Of a stretch of DNA of 64,000 nt, positions 54,653 to 63,567 are shown in pieces. This DNA comes from Salinibacillus xinjiangensis (lineage in GTDB: Bacteria; Bacillota; Bacilli; Bacillales; Alkalibacillaceae): NCBI RefSeq assembly GCF_009649735.1, contig NZ_WJNH01000005.1, forward strand, positions 1 through 64,000, written 5' to 3'. The notes under the pieces are model-generated. The model was not told where the DNA came from, ran no database searches, and saw only the letters and a list, made by a program, of their open reading frames with translations. Both the position numbers and the translations under genes were made by a program. The first letter of the stretch is position 1; the number at the start of each line of letters is the position of its first letter.

Positions 54653-55495
54653 TTACTTTTCTATTCGCTCTAATTTAATTGATTCGATACTCTTTTGTAG
54701 GATAGCCACTTTAAACTTAACTTTTGGATGTACGGGGTAGCTATATTCCTCACATACCGAATTCTCCTTGCAGTCTGTAGTTTTTATATTTTCAGGTTCT
54801 CCCAACACATCCTTAATCTCCTGAATATGAGTTGAGAAAAAGATTGGGTCCACCATCGTCTCTTCCTCTATAGCGGCTAGGTGTCTTGGGTAAAATACGA
54901 ATTCAGACACCGTTTTGTCTTCATTATTCATAGACAATTCTATCCCCACGTCGTCTTCAACGTATTTAAGTTCCCAGCCTTCTTTTGTTTGTTGTCTCTC
55001 TTTTGGCTCCCCAAAAATCTGAACCACATCTTCGTAAGTCATATCAAAGTGAAGACCAAAGAAACCAATACGGTCCATATTTTCTGTATGAGCATTTTCG
55101 CCACCTTGATCCTCAGCAGAAGGTAACTTTCCAATTTCAGCCCTACTCTCCTCTTCGGTTGAACTCTCACCAGGTGCGGAAAATTCAGTTACCTCATCAT
55201 TAGTAGAGTTGGAGGCATCATTCTGTTTTGTACTATAGTTGTCATTAGTAAATTCATCTATCATAACAGAACTAATCGTTATTCCTATGAGAATTAGAGC
55301 CGCTGATACCAAATAAGTAATCCGCCATTTCTTCTTCTTTTCTTGAACCTTTGGCGTATTTTCCTCAGATTTCAAACGATTTGATATTTGATTGTACAAT
55401 TCATCTATATCCTGCTGATCTTGGATTTTGGGCATCTCTTTTAATAAAGATTTCAAGTGGTCATCGTTGTACTGGTCTTCATTTTTATTTCCCAT
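54653..55495 (-). CDS. rsiX: Anti-sigma factor, RsiX-like
   Basis: 280 residues from ATG 55495 (GAGGAGG upstream). Cytosolic head with the RsiX-type helix SLLKEMPKIQDQQDIDELYNQIS, one membrane helix (about 60-80), an acidic Ser/Thr linker (about 85-140), and an outer domain with two similar copies of a GLHFDMTYEDVVQIFGEPKE / STHIQEIKDVLGEPEN pattern (about 147-205 and 212-275), resembling DUF4309. B. subtilis RsiX is longer (about 370). Overlaps sigX by 11 bases. Confidence 0.85.
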   Translation of the reverse strand: MGNKNEDQYNDDHLKSLLKEMPKIQDQQDIDELYNQISNRLKSEENTPKVQEKKKKWRITYLVSAALILIGITISSVMIDEFTNDNYSTKQNDASNSTNDEVTEFSAPGESSTEEESRAEIGKLPSAEDQGGENAHTENMDRIGFFGLHFDMTYEDVVQIFGEPKERQQTKEGWELKYVEDDVGIELSMNNEDKTVSEFVFYPRHLAAIEEETMVDPIFFSTHIQEIKDVLGEPENIKTTDCKENSVCEEYSYPVHPKVKFKVAILQKSIESIKLERIEK

Positions 55496-56018
55496 TTGTG
55501 CCCGCCTCCTCATCTAGCATTCGTTTCTTAAGAGCCTTCATCGCTCGATGCTGTGTAGTCTTCACCTTGCTAACACTCCAATTTAAAACATCTGCTGTTT
55601 CTTGAATTGATAGTAATTGAATGTAACGCAATATAATGACGGTTTGCTGATCGATTGTACAATGCTTGAGACATTTATACATCGTTTGAATAGATTCGTT
55701 TTGGACGGCTATTTCCTCGGGTAACTTCGCATGATCCCGGATAAGATCATTCTTTTCACTTAAGTCAAATGAGTCTATAACCCGCTTTCTTGTTCGTTTT
55801 TGTTTTCTAAAATGATCAATGGCAATATGTCTGGCAATTGAAAACAGCCACGTTTTTTCTGTACTCTCTCCCTTGAATCGATGATAGGATTTTAGTACCT
55901 TGACATATACCTCTTGCACTAGATCCTCGGCTAAATTACGATCTTTTACCATATAAAATAAAAATTGAAATATATCTTGGTGGTATTTTTGATATAAATC
56001 CTGAAAGACTTCTTTCAT
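55485..56018 (-). CDS. sigX: ECF RNA polymerase sigma factor SigX
   Basis: 177 residues from ATG 56018 (GGGAGG upstream). Region 2: YHQDIFQFLFYMVKDRNLAEDLVQEVYVKVLKSYHRFKGES...WLFSIARHIAIDHFRKQ; region 4: CTIDQQTVIILRYIQLLSIQETADVLNWSVSKVKTTQHRAMKAL. These match SigX closely. SigX controls cell-surface modification genes (dlt, pssA) in B. subtilis. The ORF could extend to 56162, but that part is intergenic, containing its promoter and the resE terminator. Confidence 0.95.
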   Translation of the reverse strand: MKEVFQDLYQKYHQDIFQFLFYMVKDRNLAEDLVQEVYVKVLKSYHRFKGESTEKTWLFSIARHIAIDHFRKQKRTRKRVIDSFDLSEKNDLIRDHAKLPEEIAVQNESIQTMYKCLKHCTIDQQTVIILRYIQLLSIQETADVLNWSVSKVKTTQHRAMKALKKRMLDEEAGTNGK

Positions 56019-56047
56019 GGTTAAAGCCTCCCGTTTCAATAACATTA

Positions 56048-56073
56048 GTCGTTCCAAACAAGAATAAGTTTCA
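56048..56073 (-). promoter_or_regulatory. ECF-type autoregulatory promoter of sigX
   Basis: Minus strand: -35 TGAAAC (56068-56073), 16-bp spacer, -10 CGAC (56048-56051), 29 bp above the sigX ATG. This fits the SigX/ECF pattern of an AAC -35 and a CGAC -10. Confidence 0.75.
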
Positions 56074-56131
56074 CCTTGAAGAAAATGAACTAATCCATAT
56101 TTTAACACATCCATATGTAAAAACGTGCCAT

Positions 56132-56170
56132 AAAAAAAGAAAACTCTTGACATCACGGTCAAAAGTTTTC
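56132..56170 (-). terminator. res operon terminator
   Basis: Stem GAAAACTTTTGAC / GTCAAGAGTTTTC (G-T pair included) then TTTTTTT on the minus strand, 31 bp after the resE stop. It isolates sigX from the res operon. Confidence 0.92.
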
Positions 56171-56200
56171 ATATGAAACAAGATTAATCCACACAATCAA

Positions 56201-57961
56201 CTATAATTTGATATTTTTTGGCAAGAAAAAGATGAAAGATGTTCCTTCGTTTTGTTTACTATGCACATCAATCACCCCTTTATGGGCTTCGACAATATTT
56301 TTTGCAATAGCTAATCCTAAGCCTGTACCTGAGCTACCCTTTTTCTTAGCACGGGATTTATCCCCTTTATAAAAGCGTTCAAACACAAAAGGTAAATCCT
56401 CCTCAGGTATACCCCCGCCTGAATCCTTCACACTAAACTGCAAATGATCTTCTGTTGATTGGACTGTTATCTCAACAACCCCATTCTCAGAATTATGGCG
56501 AATCGCATTATCGATTAAATTCGTTAGCACTTGCTCGATGCGATCAGAATCAAATTGTACAACTTGGTCTTCAAAATGGAAATTAGGTTGAATGGATACC
56601 TGTTTTTCATCTGCAATCCCTTTGAATTTATTTAAAACCTTGTTCAAAAATGGCTCTAGTTCTACTTCATGAACATTAAGCTGGATGTGACCTGCTTCCA
56701 TCCTAGCTAAATCCAATAAGTCATTAACTAATCTTCCCATTCGCAACGACTCATCGTATATAATTTGTGCTAACTCATTTTTCTCTTGCTTCGATTCAGC
56801 TACATCATCTACAATGGCTTCGCTATACCCTTGAAACATGGAAATAGGGGTACGTAGCTCATGCGATACATTGGCAATAAAGTCTTTACGTAGTTTATCA
56901 AGCTGACGTTCCTCAGTCATATCACGAATAACTGCAACTGCCCCACGAATATAAACTTGGTCATAAAGTGGTGACATAATGACAACAAAACTTCTTCCTT
57001 GAAGTGTAATTTCTTTCATTACTTCTTTTTCTGTAGAAATAACTTGATCCAATGTCGTTTTGAGCTCACCTGGTATGGTTTGTGTTTCTTTCTCTCCATT
57101 CTCATAAGACATAAAGTCTAAAAATCGGTCAGCTGGTGGATTTGTAACGATCATTTCACCATTTCTACTCAATGTGATAACACCATCAGCCATAGACGAA
57201 AGAATGCTCGCTAACTGCTCTTTTTCTTGATTTAATGCTTGAATATGGTACTTCAGCTGTCTTCCCATACGATTAAAGGCAATTGCCAATTCTCCGATTT
57301 CATCCTTTGTTAAAATCGGAACCTTTGTATGAAATTCACCCTTAGCAAGCTCAAGTGCAGCTTTTCTCATCTTGATTAAAGGCGCTGTAATTCGAGTAGA
57401 TAAGAAAAAGGCAAAAAACGTTGTTAAAACGATGGCGATTCCTGCCGCTAAAAAGATAAGTGTTGTTGTTTGAGAAGTTGTTTCTTTTACGATCGTTAAA
57501 GATTCATATACAAAGACTGCTCCTTGTTCACCCTCAAGCGGTTGACCCACGATAAGGAGTTCGTTAGATGAATTAGGCGGTTGTGTTTTTTTATGAATGG
57601 AATCTTCATGATTTAAAACCTTCATAAAATCTTCATTTGAATAAAACCAATCAACATCAATAGATTCTAACTGTTCATCTTCACTTGACGAAATCCAGTA
57701 GTCATCTTCATTAAAAATAATCACAACTCGTTTTGAGGGATCCATCACTTGTTCGATAGTAGATGTAATGAGATTACGATCAGGATGAGCCTCTACGATG
57801 TTCGACACCTTATTCGCAGCCTGCATGAGCTCCTCTTCTGCTTCGGCTTCATGAAAGTTTTCAAAGAACTGTAGTAACAAAATCGTTAGTGTGATCAGAA
57901 CGAATGAAAAGAATAATAAAATGGTAAACCATAATTTAACAACAACACTACGCCAAAACAT
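56201..57961 (-). CDS. resE: Redox-sensing histidine kinase ResE
   Basis: 586 residues. Two membrane helices (about 9-30 and 165-188) flank an outer sensor; then HAMP (about 190-240), PAS (about 250-345), the H-box FIANVSHELRTPISMFQGY, and an ATPase domain with DNAIRHN (N box), DSGGGIPEEDLPFVFERFY and GTGLGLAI. Senses oxygen limitation/NO in B. subtilis and phosphorylates ResD. ATG overlaps the resD stop in TAATG. Confidence 0.96.
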   Translation of the reverse strand: MFWRSVVVKLWFTILLFFSFVLITLTILLLQFFENFHEAEAEEELMQAANKVSNIVEAHPDRNLITSTIEQVMDPSKRVVIIFNEDDYWISSSEDEQLESIDVDWFYSNEDFMKVLNHEDSIHKKTQPPNSSNELLIVGQPLEGEQGAVFVYESLTIVKETTSQTTTLIFLAAGIAIVLTTFFAFFLSTRITAPLIKMRKAALELAKGEFHTKVPILTKDEIGELAIAFNRMGRQLKYHIQALNQEKEQLASILSSMADGVITLSRNGEMIVTNPPADRFLDFMSYENGEKETQTIPGELKTTLDQVISTEKEVMKEITLQGRSFVVIMSPLYDQVYIRGAVAVIRDMTEERQLDKLRKDFIANVSHELRTPISMFQGYSEAIVDDVAESKQEKNELAQIIYDESLRMGRLVNDLLDLARMEAGHIQLNVHEVELEPFLNKVLNKFKGIADEKQVSIQPNFHFEDQVVQFDSDRIEQVLTNLIDNAIRHNSENGVVEITVQSTEDHLQFSVKDSGGGIPEEDLPFVFERFYKGDKSRAKKKGSSGTGLGLAIAKNIVEAHKGVIDVHSKQNEGTSFIFFLPKNIKL

Positions 57962-58677
57962 TACTCTGCTCCGACCTCAAATTTATAACCAACGCCCCAA
58001 ACGGTTACGATCATCTTGGCAGCGTCTTTTGATACTTTGTTTAACTTTTCACGCAAGCGTTTTACATGTGTATCAACCGTTCGAAGATCACCAAAAAATT
58101 CATAATTCCATACTTCTTTTAATAAATCTTCACGGGCAAAAACCTTGTCAGGTGATTTTGCCAAAAAGAATAATAGCTCATATTCCTTTGGGGTTAAATT
58201 GACTTCCTTTTCATTTGCGGTAACACGGTGTGCTTCCTTTTCAATTGTCAAATGAGGAAACACAAGGACATCGCTAGTTTTGGTTTGCGTTTGTACCAAA
58301 GGTGTAGTGGATGAACGTCTTAGTAAGGCCTTAACACGTAAAACTACCTCTCTTGGGCTGAATGGTTTCACAATATAGTCATCAGCGCCAACTTCAAAGC
58401 CTTGCACACGGTTAGCCTCTTCCCCTTTTGCTGTAAGCATAATAACAGGTGTCGTCTTCTTTTCTCTTAACTTAGCACAGACTTCTTCCCCATCCATACC
58501 AGGCATCATCAAATCTAATAATATTAAGTCATAATCTTCTTCCGTTGCCTTTTCAAGTGCTTCGTATCCGTCTTCAGCTTCCTCTATATTGAAATTCTCA
58601 CGTACCAAATACATCTTTAATAAGCGACGAATCCGTTCTTCGTCATCTACAACTAAAATTTTTGCATTTTCCTCCAT
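57961..58677 (-). CDS. resD: Response regulator ResD
   Basis: 238 residues, OmpR/PhoB type. Receiver domain with acidic pocket D11-D12 and phospho-acceptor D55 (LILLDLMMPGMDG), switch Lys in IVKPFSPRE; C-terminal winged helix (about 140-238: LTPKEYELLFFLAKSP and TVDTHVKRLREKL). Activates respiration genes including resABC and qcr in B. subtilis. Coupled to resE. Confidence 0.97.
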   Translation of the reverse strand: MEENAKILVVDDEERIRRLLKMYLVRENFNIEEAEDGYEALEKATEEDYDLILLDLMMPGMDGEEVCAKLREKKTTPVIMLTAKGEEANRVQGFEVGADDYIVKPFSPREVVLRVKALLRRSSTTPLVQTQTKTSDVLVFPHLTIEKEAHRVTANEKEVNLTPKEYELLFFLAKSPDKVFAREDLLKEVWNYEFFGDLRTVDTHVKRLREKLNKVSKDAAKMIVTVWGVGYKFEVGAE

Positions 58678-58732
58678 AATAAATCCCCCTTTTACTCACT
58701 CACATTAAAAATCCCCTAACCATAAAAGCATT

Positions 58733-59914
58733 TTAAGCGTAGGAATGTAAACCAGAAATCACTAAGTTTACAACGACTAGGTTGAACATAATAATGGCAA
58801 ATCCAACCACTGCTAACCAAGCGGATTTTTCTCCATGCCAGCCTCTTGATAAACGTAAATGTAGAAAACCGGCATAGAATAACCAAGTGATGAGAGCCCA
58901 TACTTCTTTTGGATCCCAGCCCCAGAAGCGTCCCCAAGCTTCCTGTGCCCAAATCGCTGCAAAGATTAATCCCCCCAATGTGAATACCGGGAAACCAATC
59001 GTAACAGAACGATATGTTACTTCATCCAATATATCCGGTTTTGTTCTTCTTAATAATGGTTGTATGGCAGCTGCAATTCGTTTACGAAGAATAACTCTTA
59101 ACAGGCCATATAAAACAAGTCCTCCAAGCAAAGACCATACTAATGAGTTAAATTTACGTCCCGCATCCACACCATTCATCCAACCAGGTGTTTCAAACCA
59201 CGGAGGCATTTTATCCGTTGTTAACATTTCAGAATCATTTGGTGCAGCAATTGCCGGCATATTATATTCAATCGTTGTTTCAACCTCTGGAATTTCAAAC
59301 TCGGCTGTATACCCCATTGCACTGTAGGTTGTAGAAATTGCAATAAAGGCTACTGTACTCAAAATTGAATACATAATAAACTCTAACCAAAATGTTTTCT
59401 TACTTCTCACGCTTTGATCTATTTGACGAATTAAATAGATTAAACCTGCGATAAAGCTTACAGATAATATAGCATTACCTAAGGAAACAGTCGTTACATG
59501 AATATAAAGCCAATGTGATTTTAACGATGGAACGAGCGGTGATATCTCATTCGGAAACACACTAGCATAACCAATTATGATAATCGCAATTGGTAGTGCA
59601 AATAACCCTAATAAGTTAATTCGATAAATTGAATAGAGAATGATAAACGCAAGAACAATCATAATCCCGAAAAATGTCATGAACTCAAACATATTACTGA
59701 CGGGAGCATGGTGACTTGCTATCCACCTCGTAATAAAATAAACAACTTGTGATAAAAATCCAATAATCGTTATAACAAAGCCAATTGAACCTACTTTAGA
59801 CTTTTTATGTGGCCTGTTCTTATCCCGAATTGTCGCTCCAAAAAAGAAGGTGGCGATCAAGTAAATAATAAACGATGCATATAAAAAGTTACTACTTATC
59901 GTAAAGTAATCCAT
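58733..59914 (-). CDS. resC: Cytochrome c synthesis protein ResC (CcsA type)
   Basis: 393 residues, eight or so membrane helices. The tryptophan-rich heme-handling motif [18 protein letters not shown] (WWD-type) and flanking conserved His residues are present. With ResB it forms the system II heme ligation complex. 28 bp below resB. Confidence 0.96.
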   Translation of the reverse strand: MDYFTISSNFLYASFIIYLIATFFFGATIRDKNRPHKKSKVGSIGFVITIIGFLSQVVYFITRWIASHHAPVSNMFEFMTFFGIMIVLAFIILYSIYRINLLGLFALPIAIIIIGYASVFPNEISPLVPSLKSHWLYIHVTTVSLGNAILSVSFIAGLIYLIRQIDQSVRSKKTFWLEFIMYSILSTVAFIAISTTYSAMGYTAEFEIPEVETTIEYNMPAIAAPNDSEMLTTDKMPPWFETPGWMNGVDAGRKFNSLVWSLLGGLVLYGLLRVILRKRIAAAIQPLLRRTKPDILDEVTYRSVTIGFPVFTLGGLIFAAIWAQEAWGRFWGWDPKEVWALITWLFYAGFLHLRLSRGWHGEKSAWLAVVGFAIIMFNLVVVNLVISGLHSYA

Positions 59915-59942
59915 TCTGTTTCCTCCTTAAATCCAACAAACC

Positions 59943-61571
59943 TTACTTCAACTCTTGTTGATCCTGAGGCATTTCAACCTTAGTATCCTCTAGTACTTTT
60001 TCAAGGTCTCTTTTTAGTCCATACCAATTTTTATTCGTATGACCCGCAATCCATAGTTCCCCATCTTTCGGATGAATCCATATTCTACGATGGTACCAAT
60101 ACATTCCTTGTACTACACCAATCATGAAAATGATAGCCCCAATCATAAATAGAGGAAGAGTATGATCTCGTTTCAGGGTCAACCCAGTAACATCACGCAT
60201 ATCAACGCCTGTAATACTTAATTTATACTTATTATCCTCTGTTGGGTTCAAATTAGTTCCTACTGCTAGGAAGTTGACCTCATATTCCTCAATATCTGGT
60301 CCATAAACAAAGAAAATAAAGGCTGGATCCTTAGGATACTTAGATTTCGAATCTGGAACTCCATCATCCATATAAAACTCTGGATAGTATTCATCTACGA
60401 CAACTCTATATCCATTACCTAAATCATACTCTGATTTGGGATCATTCATATTAAACGTGAACTCCCCAAGGGATTCTTCATTTTCATCATCCCTTAAATG
60501 TAATTTAAAGGACATCGACTGAAATTCATTTAACTGATAACTGGATTGATAGATGGCAAGGTCATTAACCTTTAATGGTTTATTAACCTGAATTGCCCCT
60601 TCATTCACCTTGACGAGCTCAGGATCTTGTCCTGGGAGAGGTTCGCCCTTTACCTTAAAAATCTCTGCATTGGTCTGAAAGTTACTAGGAATCATTTCCC
60701 CTGTTTTTTCTATCGCTTCTCCGTATCTTTCGTCATTTTCATCATATACTTCAAATATGAAATCATTATTTTTAATATAGTACTGCTGGTCTGTTTGTGG
60801 AATGATTTTGGTTTCTCCTTCTCGAACCCATACATAATCTTCCACAAAGAAAAAAGGATGAGCTCTTAAAAGGGCTGCAATTAAAATGATAATAAGACCA
60901 ATATGATTTACATAAGGACCCCATCTTGAGAAACGCCCTTTTTCAGCGAGAATATGTCCTTGCTCTTCCCTAATTTTATAGTTTTTCTTTTTCAGCTGGC
61001 TAACAACCTTTTCTACATCCTGCTTAGAAACATCTTGAGTCTTTGCAAAATAACGTTGTCTTTTAATAAATACCGAGTTTCGTTTAGGTCGTTGCTTTTT
61101 TAAAGCCCTGTATAATGGAACAACCCGGTCAATACTACAGATAACAAGTGATACTCCTATTGAGGCAACCAATAACATATACCACCATGAACTATACAAA
61201 TTGTGAAAGCCTAATTGATAATAGATTTGACCAATAATTCCATATTCATCTCGGTAGTGTTCAGCTGGGTCGACCGCTGGTGGTATGTACATCTCCTGAG
61301 GAAACAAGGTTCCTAAGGCTGAGGCGATTAGGGTTAAAATAATTAACCAAACACCTACTTTGACAGATGAAAAAAACATCCATATCTTATCAACAATGGT
61401 TCTGTTATATGTCTTCGATCTTCTAGCGCTTCCCTCATAGCGCATATTTAGCAGCTTGTTTTTTTCGTTACCATCGATATGCTGATTGCTTTCAATCGGC
61501 TTCCCGCAAGCTTCACATAAAACAGTTCCCTCGGGGTTTACATGTCCACAATCACATTTAATATTCTTCAT
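59943..61571 (-). CDS. resB: Cytochrome c synthesis protein ResB
   Basis: 542 residues from ATG 61571, the B. subtilis length. Begins with a zinc-ribbon-like head CDCGHVNPEGTVLCEACG, then membrane helices near 70-95, 130-150 and 225-245 and one at about 485-505, with a large outer domain between. GTG 61580 is an alternative but ATG fits the family start (MKxxKCxCGHxNP). Partner of ResC. Confidence 0.95.
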   Translation of the reverse strand: MKNIKCDCGHVNPEGTVLCEACGKPIESNQHIDGNEKNKLLNMRYEGSARRSKTYNRTIVDKIWMFFSSVKVGVWLIILTLIASALGTLFPQEMYIPPAVDPAEHYRDEYGIIGQIYYQLGFHNLYSSWWYMLLVASIGVSLVICSIDRVVPLYRALKKQRPKRNSVFIKRQRYFAKTQDVSKQDVEKVVSQLKKKNYKIREEQGHILAEKGRFSRWGPYVNHIGLIIILIAALLRAHPFFFVEDYVWVREGETKIIPQTDQQYYIKNNDFIFEVYDENDERYGEAIEKTGEMIPSNFQTNAEIFKVKGEPLPGQDPELVKVNEGAIQVNKPLKVNDLAIYQSSYQLNEFQSMSFKLHLRDDENEESLGEFTFNMNDPKSEYDLGNGYRVVVDEYYPEFYMDDGVPDSKSKYPKDPAFIFFVYGPDIEEYEVNFLAVGTNLNPTEDNKYKLSITGVDMRDVTGLTLKRDHTLPLFMIGAIIFMIGVVQGMYWYHRRIWIHPKDGELWIAGHTNKNWYGLKRDLEKVLEDTKVEMPQDQQELK

Positions 61572-61589
61572 ACAAAACACTCATTTCTG

Positions 61590-62147
61590 TTATTTCTCGC
61601 TCTCTGGCACGATTTCTTCTAAATAGCCGTCTAGCTTATCTAGCGTTAACGCTCCATCAACTTTACGCTCTACCGTCCCATCTGGATTAATAAAGAAGGT
61701 AGAAGGTAAATTAAAGACGTCGTATGCGTCCATAACAGCTCCTTTTTGATCATGAACGATTGGAAAAGTTAGTTCATTTTTGCTAATCCAATTGTTAATC
61801 ACTAACTCGGTGGCATCAACACTAACAGCTAAGATCTCTACACCCTTTTCTTTATACTTTGGGTAGAGACTTTGCATATATGGCATTTCTTCCTTACAAG
61901 GATCACAATAAGTTGCCCAGAAATTAAGCATAACACCTTTTCCTTCAAAATCCTCATGCAGATTCAATGTCTGTTCCCCATCCACATTTACTTGCTTCAA
62001 TTCAAAGGGTGGGGCCTGTTCACCAACTGCTACAACCTCTTCTTCCTTCTTAAGATTTGTGACTAAAGCAAAAACGACAGCCCCAATTAATATAAGTAAT
62101 ATAACAGATCTGAAAATTAGTCTCTTTTGTTTCTTATTTTTAGCCAT
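61590..62147 (-). CDS. resA: Thiol-disulfide oxidoreductase ResA
   Basis: 185 residues. N-terminal membrane anchor (about 12-30), then a thioredoxin-like domain with NFWATYCDPCKEEMPYM (CxxC as CDPC; B. subtilis has CEPC) and the cis-Pro LPSTFFINPDG. Reduces apocytochrome c cysteines outside the membrane. ATG 62147 after GAGGGAG. A TATAAT-like box at 62168-62173 may serve a resA promoter, but no -35 is convincing. Confidence 0.95.
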   Translation of the reverse strand: MAKNKKQKRLIFRSVILLILIGAVVFALVTNLKKEEEVVAVGEQAPPFELKQVNVDGEQTLNLHEDFEGKGVMLNFWATYCDPCKEEMPYMQSLYPKYKEKGVEILAVSVDATELVINNWISKNELTFPIVHDQKGAVMDAYDVFNLPSTFFINPDGTVERKVDGALTLDKLDGYLEEIVPESEK

Positions 62148-62212
62148 TACAACCACTCCCTCAAGACATTATACAATGCTATGCAAGTACACATTTAAGG
62201 TAATTATGAAAA

Positions 62213-62953
62213 TTATTTAACATTTTTCTGTGCATACCCTCTTAATTGCTTGACTTCATGGGGAGATAATTCTCTAAAATCACCAGGGTTCATACCGTGT
62301 AAATTAAGATGTCCATATCTTTCTCGTTTTAACTTTTGGACAGGATAGCCAATAGACTCAAGCATTCTTCTGATTTGCCGATTTTTTCCCTCATGTAGAG
62401 TGATTTCTAAAATGGCAGTATTTTTCTTATGGTCTACCGATAAGATTCGATGCTTAACAGCCTTAAGATTTTCTCCATTATCATTTATACCTAGCTTTAA
62501 TGGCTTTAAATCCATTGGCGTTGGGATTCCTTCTACTTTCGCAATATAAACCTTAGGAATCTGGTGTTTTGGGTGCATGAGTAGTTGGGCAAAATCACCG
62601 TCGTTCGTTAATAATAATAACCCAGATGTATCGTAATCAAGTCTACCTATAGGGTAAATTCGTTCTTCAATTTCTGGTAGTAAGTCAGTCACAACTTTTC
62701 GGTTACGATCATCTTTTACACTTGATATGACACCTCTAGGCTTGTACAGCATCAAATATATAGGCTCTTCCTTCTCAAGAGGAATTCCTTCCACTTCAAT
62801 ATTATCTTCAGGCTTCACCTTTGTTCCCAATTCGGTTACAGTTTTACCATTCACCTTCACTTTCCCCTCTACAATCAGCGTTTCAGCTTTTCTTCTTGAT
62901 GTATAACCACTATTTGCAATAGCTTTTTGTAGACGTTCCAAATTCTGGTCCAT
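62213..62953 (-). CDS. rluB: 23S rRNA pseudouridine synthase RluB
   Basis: 246 residues from ATG 62953. N-terminal S4 RNA-binding domain (ERLQKAIANSGYTSRRKAETLIVEGKVKVNG), then the RsuA/RluB catalytic motif YPIGRLDYDTSGLLLLTNDGDF with the catalytic Asp, and HEGKNRQIRRMLESIGYPV. Between spmB and resA as in Bacillus. Confidence 0.95.
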   Translation of the reverse strand: MDQNLERLQKAIANSGYTSRRKAETLIVEGKVKVNGKTVTELGTKVKPEDNIEVEGIPLEKEEPIYLMLYKPRGVISSVKDDRNRKVVTDLLPEIEERIYPIGRLDYDTSGLLLLTNDGDFAQLLMHPKHQIPKVYIAKVEGIPTPMDLKPLKLGINDNGENLKAVKHRILSVDHKKNTAILEITLHEGKNRQIRRMLESIGYPVQKLKRERYGHLNLHGMNPGDFRELSPHEVKQLRGYAQKNVK

Positions 62954-63002
62954 CTCTTTCACCTACCCATCATCTTTAATGTATTTCTCGTGTTGTATAC
63001 AT

Positions 63003-63032
63003 TTAAAAAGCGCTAACGATTGTTAACGCTTT
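63003..63032 (-). terminator. spmAB terminator
   Basis: AAAGCG-TAAC / GTTA-CGCTTT hairpin (one mismatch) overlapping the spmB stop and followed by TTAAATG on the minus strand. Confidence 0.65.
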
Positions 63033-63567
63033 AGAAACCAAAGAAATAAGTACATATGGTAATCGATGCTATTATACCAATAAGGTCCGCTAACAGTCCA
63101 ACTTTAAGTGCATCTCCCATCTTTTTGATACCAACTGCACCGAAGTAAACTGTTAGGATATAAAGCGTTGTATCGGTACTTCCCTGCATTGTAGAGGCAA
63201 GTTTACCGATAAAAGAGTCTGGACCAAATTCCTTGATTAAATCAGTGGTAACCGCAAGTGCCGCCGTACCTGAAATTGGACGAACTGCAGCGAGCGGCAC
63301 AATATCACTCGGTATTCCCATTATTTGCAAAACCGGTGAAATTAATGCAACCAATCCCTCCATTGCCCCAGAAGCTCGAAAAATTGAAATTGCTACAATC
63401 ATACCTAACAAAAAAGGAAGAAGGGAAATGGCCATCTGAATCCCTTCTTTCCCTCCTTCCACAAATGTCTCATAGGTTGGTACTTTCTTTATGGTTCCTG
63501 CAATTAAAACGATTAAAATAATAAACGGAATAATCCATGTGCTTATAGTCGTAATCATACTCATCAT
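63031..63567 (-). CDS. spmB: Spore maturation protein B
   Basis: 178 residues, same length as B. subtilis. About five hydrophobic helices with Gate-domain (nucleoside-recognition) motifs ISLLPFLLGMIVAISIFRASGAMEGL and AAVRPISGTAALAVTTDLI. Needed with SpmA for spore core dehydration. ATG overlaps the spmA stop (ATGA). Confidence 0.96.
   Translation of the reverse strand: MMSMITTISTWIIPFIILIVLIAGTIKKVPTYETFVEGGKEGIQMAISLLPFLLGMIVAISIFRASGAMEGLVALISPVLQIMGIPSDIVPLAAVRPISGTAALAVTTDLIKEFGPDSFIGKLASTMQGSTDTTLYILTVYFGAVGIKKMGDALKVGLLADLIGIIASITICTYFFGF

Noticed and set aside
55981-56162. Extended sigX frame starting at 56162
   Set aside because: The extra 48 codons cover the ECF promoter and the resE terminator; SigX family starts match ATG 56018.
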